Shown here piece after piece: positions 33,367 to 35,381 of a stretch of DNA of 35,381 nucleotides. The notes below the pieces were generated by a model. It was not told the DNA's origin and did no database searches. It saw nothing but the letters and a program-made list of their open reading frames with translations. The stretch is taken from NCBI GenBank assembly GCA_937867645.1, contig CALMKE010000233.1, positions 1 through 35,381 of the forward strand. Direction: 5' to 3'. Position 1 is the stretch's first letter. Each line of letters opens with the position of its first letter. A program made the position numbers and the translations under genes. Source of the stretch: an uncultured Gemmatimonadota bacterium. Lineage in GTDB: Bacteria > Gemmatimonadota > Gemmatimonadetes > Gemmatimonadales > Gemmatimonadaceae.

Positions 33367-35028
33367 CTACTTACCCCCGCTCTCCCCTCTGCGAACCACG
33401 GCTACCGGCAAAGCCGCTTCCGGCCGGATCAGCGGTGACCACGCCGGCAGTCTCGCTCCCGGCGCGTGTGTGAGCTGCCGCATCCGGCCGCTCTCGACAT
33501 CCATCACCCAGATCTCCTTCGTGCCGCCACGGTTGGACGCGATGGCGATGTGCCGGTTGTCCGGCGCCCAGCTCGGATCCTCGTTCTCGGCGAACGTCGT
33601 CAGCTTCCTCATGCTCTGAGTCCGCACGTCGATCATCCACACCTGGAAATCGCCGTTCTGCTGCATGTACGCGACGCGGAGTCCGTCGGGCGACCAGTCC
33701 GGGCTCGTCCGGTAGCTGCGCACTCCCTTCACGCTGGGGGTGAGCTGCTTCTCGTCGCTCCCGTCGAGATTCATCGTGAACAGCTGCGGCGTCATGCGCG
33801 TTCCCTGCCACGACCGCGGCGAGATGAACGCGAGCTTGCGGCCGTCGGGACTAAACGAAGGTGACGACCTGTCGTACAACTCGAGGCTGGAAACGCGGCG
33901 CGCCGGAGCGGCTTCCTCCAGGCTCGCGATTACCAGGTCCGCGCCCGCATCCCGCGCGTGCGCGTACACCACCGAGCGTCCGTCCGGCGTGTACACCGGC
34001 GTGAGATTGAGACCGCGGGGCGTCGCCGAAAGCTCGCGCAAGCCACCCGTGATCAGATTCGCTTCCACGATCTGCGAGCCCGCGTCGTTCAGGTCCGCGA
34101 ACACCACGCGCGTTCCGCTCGGGTGCCATGACGGCGACAGCGCGGTTCCGCTGGCCGTTGCCGGACGGTTGTTGGCGCCGTCGCTGTCCACCACGAACAG
34201 CTGGCCGTTCTGGATGTACGCCACACGGCTCTGCGCCATTCCCCGATAACCGGTCAGCCAGCGCTGTACTTCGTCCGCTATTCCATGTATGGCGAAGCGC
34301 TGCGCCGAGACGAGCGAATCCCGCCGCGCCAAATCCTGCGCCACCAACAGCGGCAGCGCGGCGTCCCGCTCCGCGACCGCCTGATCGATCCGCGCGCGCA
34401 GATCGGAGTCTTCCTGGGCCACGACGCGCATCAGCGAATCGCGCACCGCGGCTTCCGCTTCCCGCTTCCGGCGATTGCGCGGCGGCTTCTTCGCGGCCGC
34501 TGCCGTAAGCGAATCGCGCAGGAACGTCGTTCGCACCAGTCCCGCACGCAGCGCCAGGTCGCGCTGCTCCCACGCCCGGATCACCGAATCGCGGATCTCC
34601 GCTTCGCGCGGCGCCGGAACGTCCGGGACGGCGAAATCGGACTCGCGGGTCAGCGTTTTCGTGGCCACGTCGTACACAGCCACCCGTATTCCGGTGGAGC
34701 TGCGGCGCGGCGCCACGACCGCCGACACCTTGAATCCGGCGAAAAAAGAGTAGTTGACGCTCCCGTCCGCCGGAGCGTTCGACCTAACGAGCGCCGCGTC
34801 GAGCGCGAGCGGCGTCAACCGGTCGCCGTAGTCGAGGTCCCGCTGGATGATCGCTCGAACTGAATCGCCCGGCGTTTCGTCTACGGGCAGAACGACCACG
34901 ATCGGCTTTACCGCCGCGACCGGCGCGCGCGATGCCGCGGCGCGCGACGGCCGCTGCCCGTCCGCCACCGATGCCAGCGCGATACCCGCGGCAGCCGCCG
35001 CGACGAATGTCCTGCGAAGCGTTGTCAT
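33367..35028 (-). CDS. TolB-like beta-propeller protein with an insertion in its N-terminal domain
   Basis: The ATG at 35028 (preferred over 35073 because it opens a clean signal peptide, residues about 1-24) gives 553 residues. Residues about 41-135 match the first part of the TolB N-terminal domain, ending VYDVATKTLTRESDF. The matching second part (SAQRFAIHGIADEVQRWLTG) resumes only at about residue 241. Between them, residues about 138-240 are charged and helical with four RDS[LV] units, an insertion I do not know from TolB. From about residue 270 a PD40 beta-propeller follows, with repeats such as SPSWHPSGTRVVFADL, TPVYTPDGRSVVYAH, SPSFSPDGRKLAFISP and SPDWSPDGLRVAYMQ. TolB works with Tol-Pal in the periplasm; no tol or pal gene is nearby, so this may be a paralogue. 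Confidence 0.85.
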   Translation of the reverse strand: MTTLRRTFVAAAAAGIALASVADGQRPSRAAASRAPVAAVKPIVVVLPVDETPGDSVRAIIQRDLDYGDRLTPLALDAALVRSNAPADGSVNYSFFAGFKVSAVVAPRRSSTGIRVAVYDVATKTLTRESDFAVPDVPAPREAEIRDSVIRAWEQRDLALRAGLVRTTFLRDSLTAAAAKKPPRNRRKREAEAAVRDSLMRVVAQEDSDLRARIDQAVAERDAALPLLVAQDLARRDSLVSAQRFAIHGIADEVQRWLTGYRGMAQSRVAYIQNGQLFVVDSDGANNRPATASGTALSPSWHPSGTRVVFADLNDAGSQIVEANLITGGLRELSATPRGLNLTPVYTPDGRSVVYAHARDAGADLVIASLEEAAPARRVSSLELYDRSSPSFSPDGRKLAFISPRSWQGTRMTPQLFTMNLDGSDEKQLTPSVKGVRSYRTSPDWSPDGLRVAYMQQNGDFQVWMIDVRTQSMRKLTTFAENEDPSWAPDNRHIAIASNRGGTKEIWVMDVESGRMRQLTHAPGARLPAWSPLIRPEAALPVAVVRRGESGGK

Positions 35029-35381
35029 GAGACCCTGCTGATTGAAAAGCTCGGCGGAGCGGGTGACCCGCACATTACGGCCCGGACCGCGATGCGATGG
35101 TCCGGCGTTCCGCTGTTAATAGGACAGCGGATCGTGCACTCCGTCACCTGCATACACCACACATCGCCCAAAGTCGTTCGCACCACCGAGTTAACCGGTT
35201 TCGCCAATTCGTAACAACAATTCTCACCCTGCGCGCCGGTCACGCAATACGCCATTTGCGTTGCGAAATGCCGGAGCGCGGCAACCGGCCCTCAACAAAA
35301 AAAGGGGTCTTCTCCCTATCGAGTGGGTGAATTTGGCAGGAAATCGGGCTAAAGACGAGGTGATGGAGCTGATCGGCGGAG
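35029..35381. other. Intergenic region at the window end
   Basis: This 350-base stretch lies upstream of the TolB-like gene. A hairpin CCGGACC/GGTCCGG (35082-35088 with 35099-35105) and a five-pair GCGGG-TGA-CCCGC palindrome lie in the likely 5' leader. A 76-residue minus-strand frame here has no ribosome binding site or known motif and I do not call it. Sequence after 35160 is less GC-rich than the genes and has AACCGGTT and an A7 run at about 35297. I see no RNA gene. Promoters for the TolB-like gene, and possibly for a gene leaving the window on the plus strand, should lie here. Confidence 0.4.
35363..35381 (+). CDS. Possible start of a gene continuing past the window
   Basis: ATG at 35363 reads Met-Glu-Leu-Ile-Gly-Gly before the sequence ends, and GACGAGG lies just upstream as a plausible ribosome binding site. 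Only six codons are visible, so nothing about the product can be said and the call could be chance. GTG at 35360 is in the same frame. Confidence 0.25.

Overview
The window is GC-rich, densely coded bacterial chromosome with short intergenic gaps, many GTG starts and many stop/start overlaps. The gene set points to a free-living, aerobic, Gram-negative bacterium: acetyl-CoA synthetase, an aconitase, periplasmic DsbA/VKOR oxidative folding, a TolB-like propeller protein, lipoproteins and siroheme/heme synthesis. Codon and gene style resemble soil Gemmatimonadota, but no marker gene is present that would prove the phylum. I see no tRNA, rRNA, CRISPR array, transposase, integrase or prophage gene. 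The region is mostly core metabolism, and the unusual material lies in intergenic repeats and in odd proteins.

Layout. 1-4227, mostly minus strand: the start of a small membrane protein, msrA, then a coupled run reading PAS-domain protein, cobA-hemD fusion, hemC (tetrapyrrole synthesis). 4373-6340: acs on the plus strand. 6344-6980: a small unknown gene flanked by two long hairpin repeats. 6967-8183: DsbA-VKOR pair on minus. 8245-9580: a degenerate alpha/beta hydrolase and a 92-residue unknown protein, closed by an intrinsic terminator. 9599-10660: an outer-membrane-like protein and a CDP-alcohol phosphatidyltransferase on minus. 10725-12260: a membrane protein fused to a probable TIM-barrel domain. 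12257-16472: an ABC ATPase, permease and M16 protease operon on minus. 16671-18796: two coupled TPR proteins with a good promoter. 18860-22685: M28 lipoprotein peptidase, kynureninase-like PLP enzyme and psuG on minus. 22768-33252, plus strand: patatin-ferredoxin fusion, aconitase, aguB, aguA, DCC thiol protein, queC, queE, thrC, HD-domain protein and a deoxyhypusine-synthase-like protein. 33367-35028: TolB-like protein on minus. The last 350 bases are intergenic.

How the genes work together. aguA and aguB together convert agmatine to putrescine, and the DHS-like enzyme at the end of the same run probably acts on a polyamine. queC and queE make two steps of 7-deazaguanine (queuosine precursor) synthesis. 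VKOR re-oxidises DsbA. CobA-HemD and HemC act on consecutive tetrapyrrole intermediates.

Most notable observations: (1) a set of intergenic elements built from roughly 7-base units that fold into long hairpins, in at least five places and in three sequence types, one of which supplies the stop codon of the VKOR gene; (2) HemC has proline in place of the cysteine that normally carries the dipyrromethane cofactor; (3) a patatin-like phospholipase carries a C-terminal ferredoxin domain; (4) a DHS-like enzyme with altered active-site positions sits with agmatine-to-putrescine genes; (5) TolB carries a charged insertion inside its N-terminal domain.
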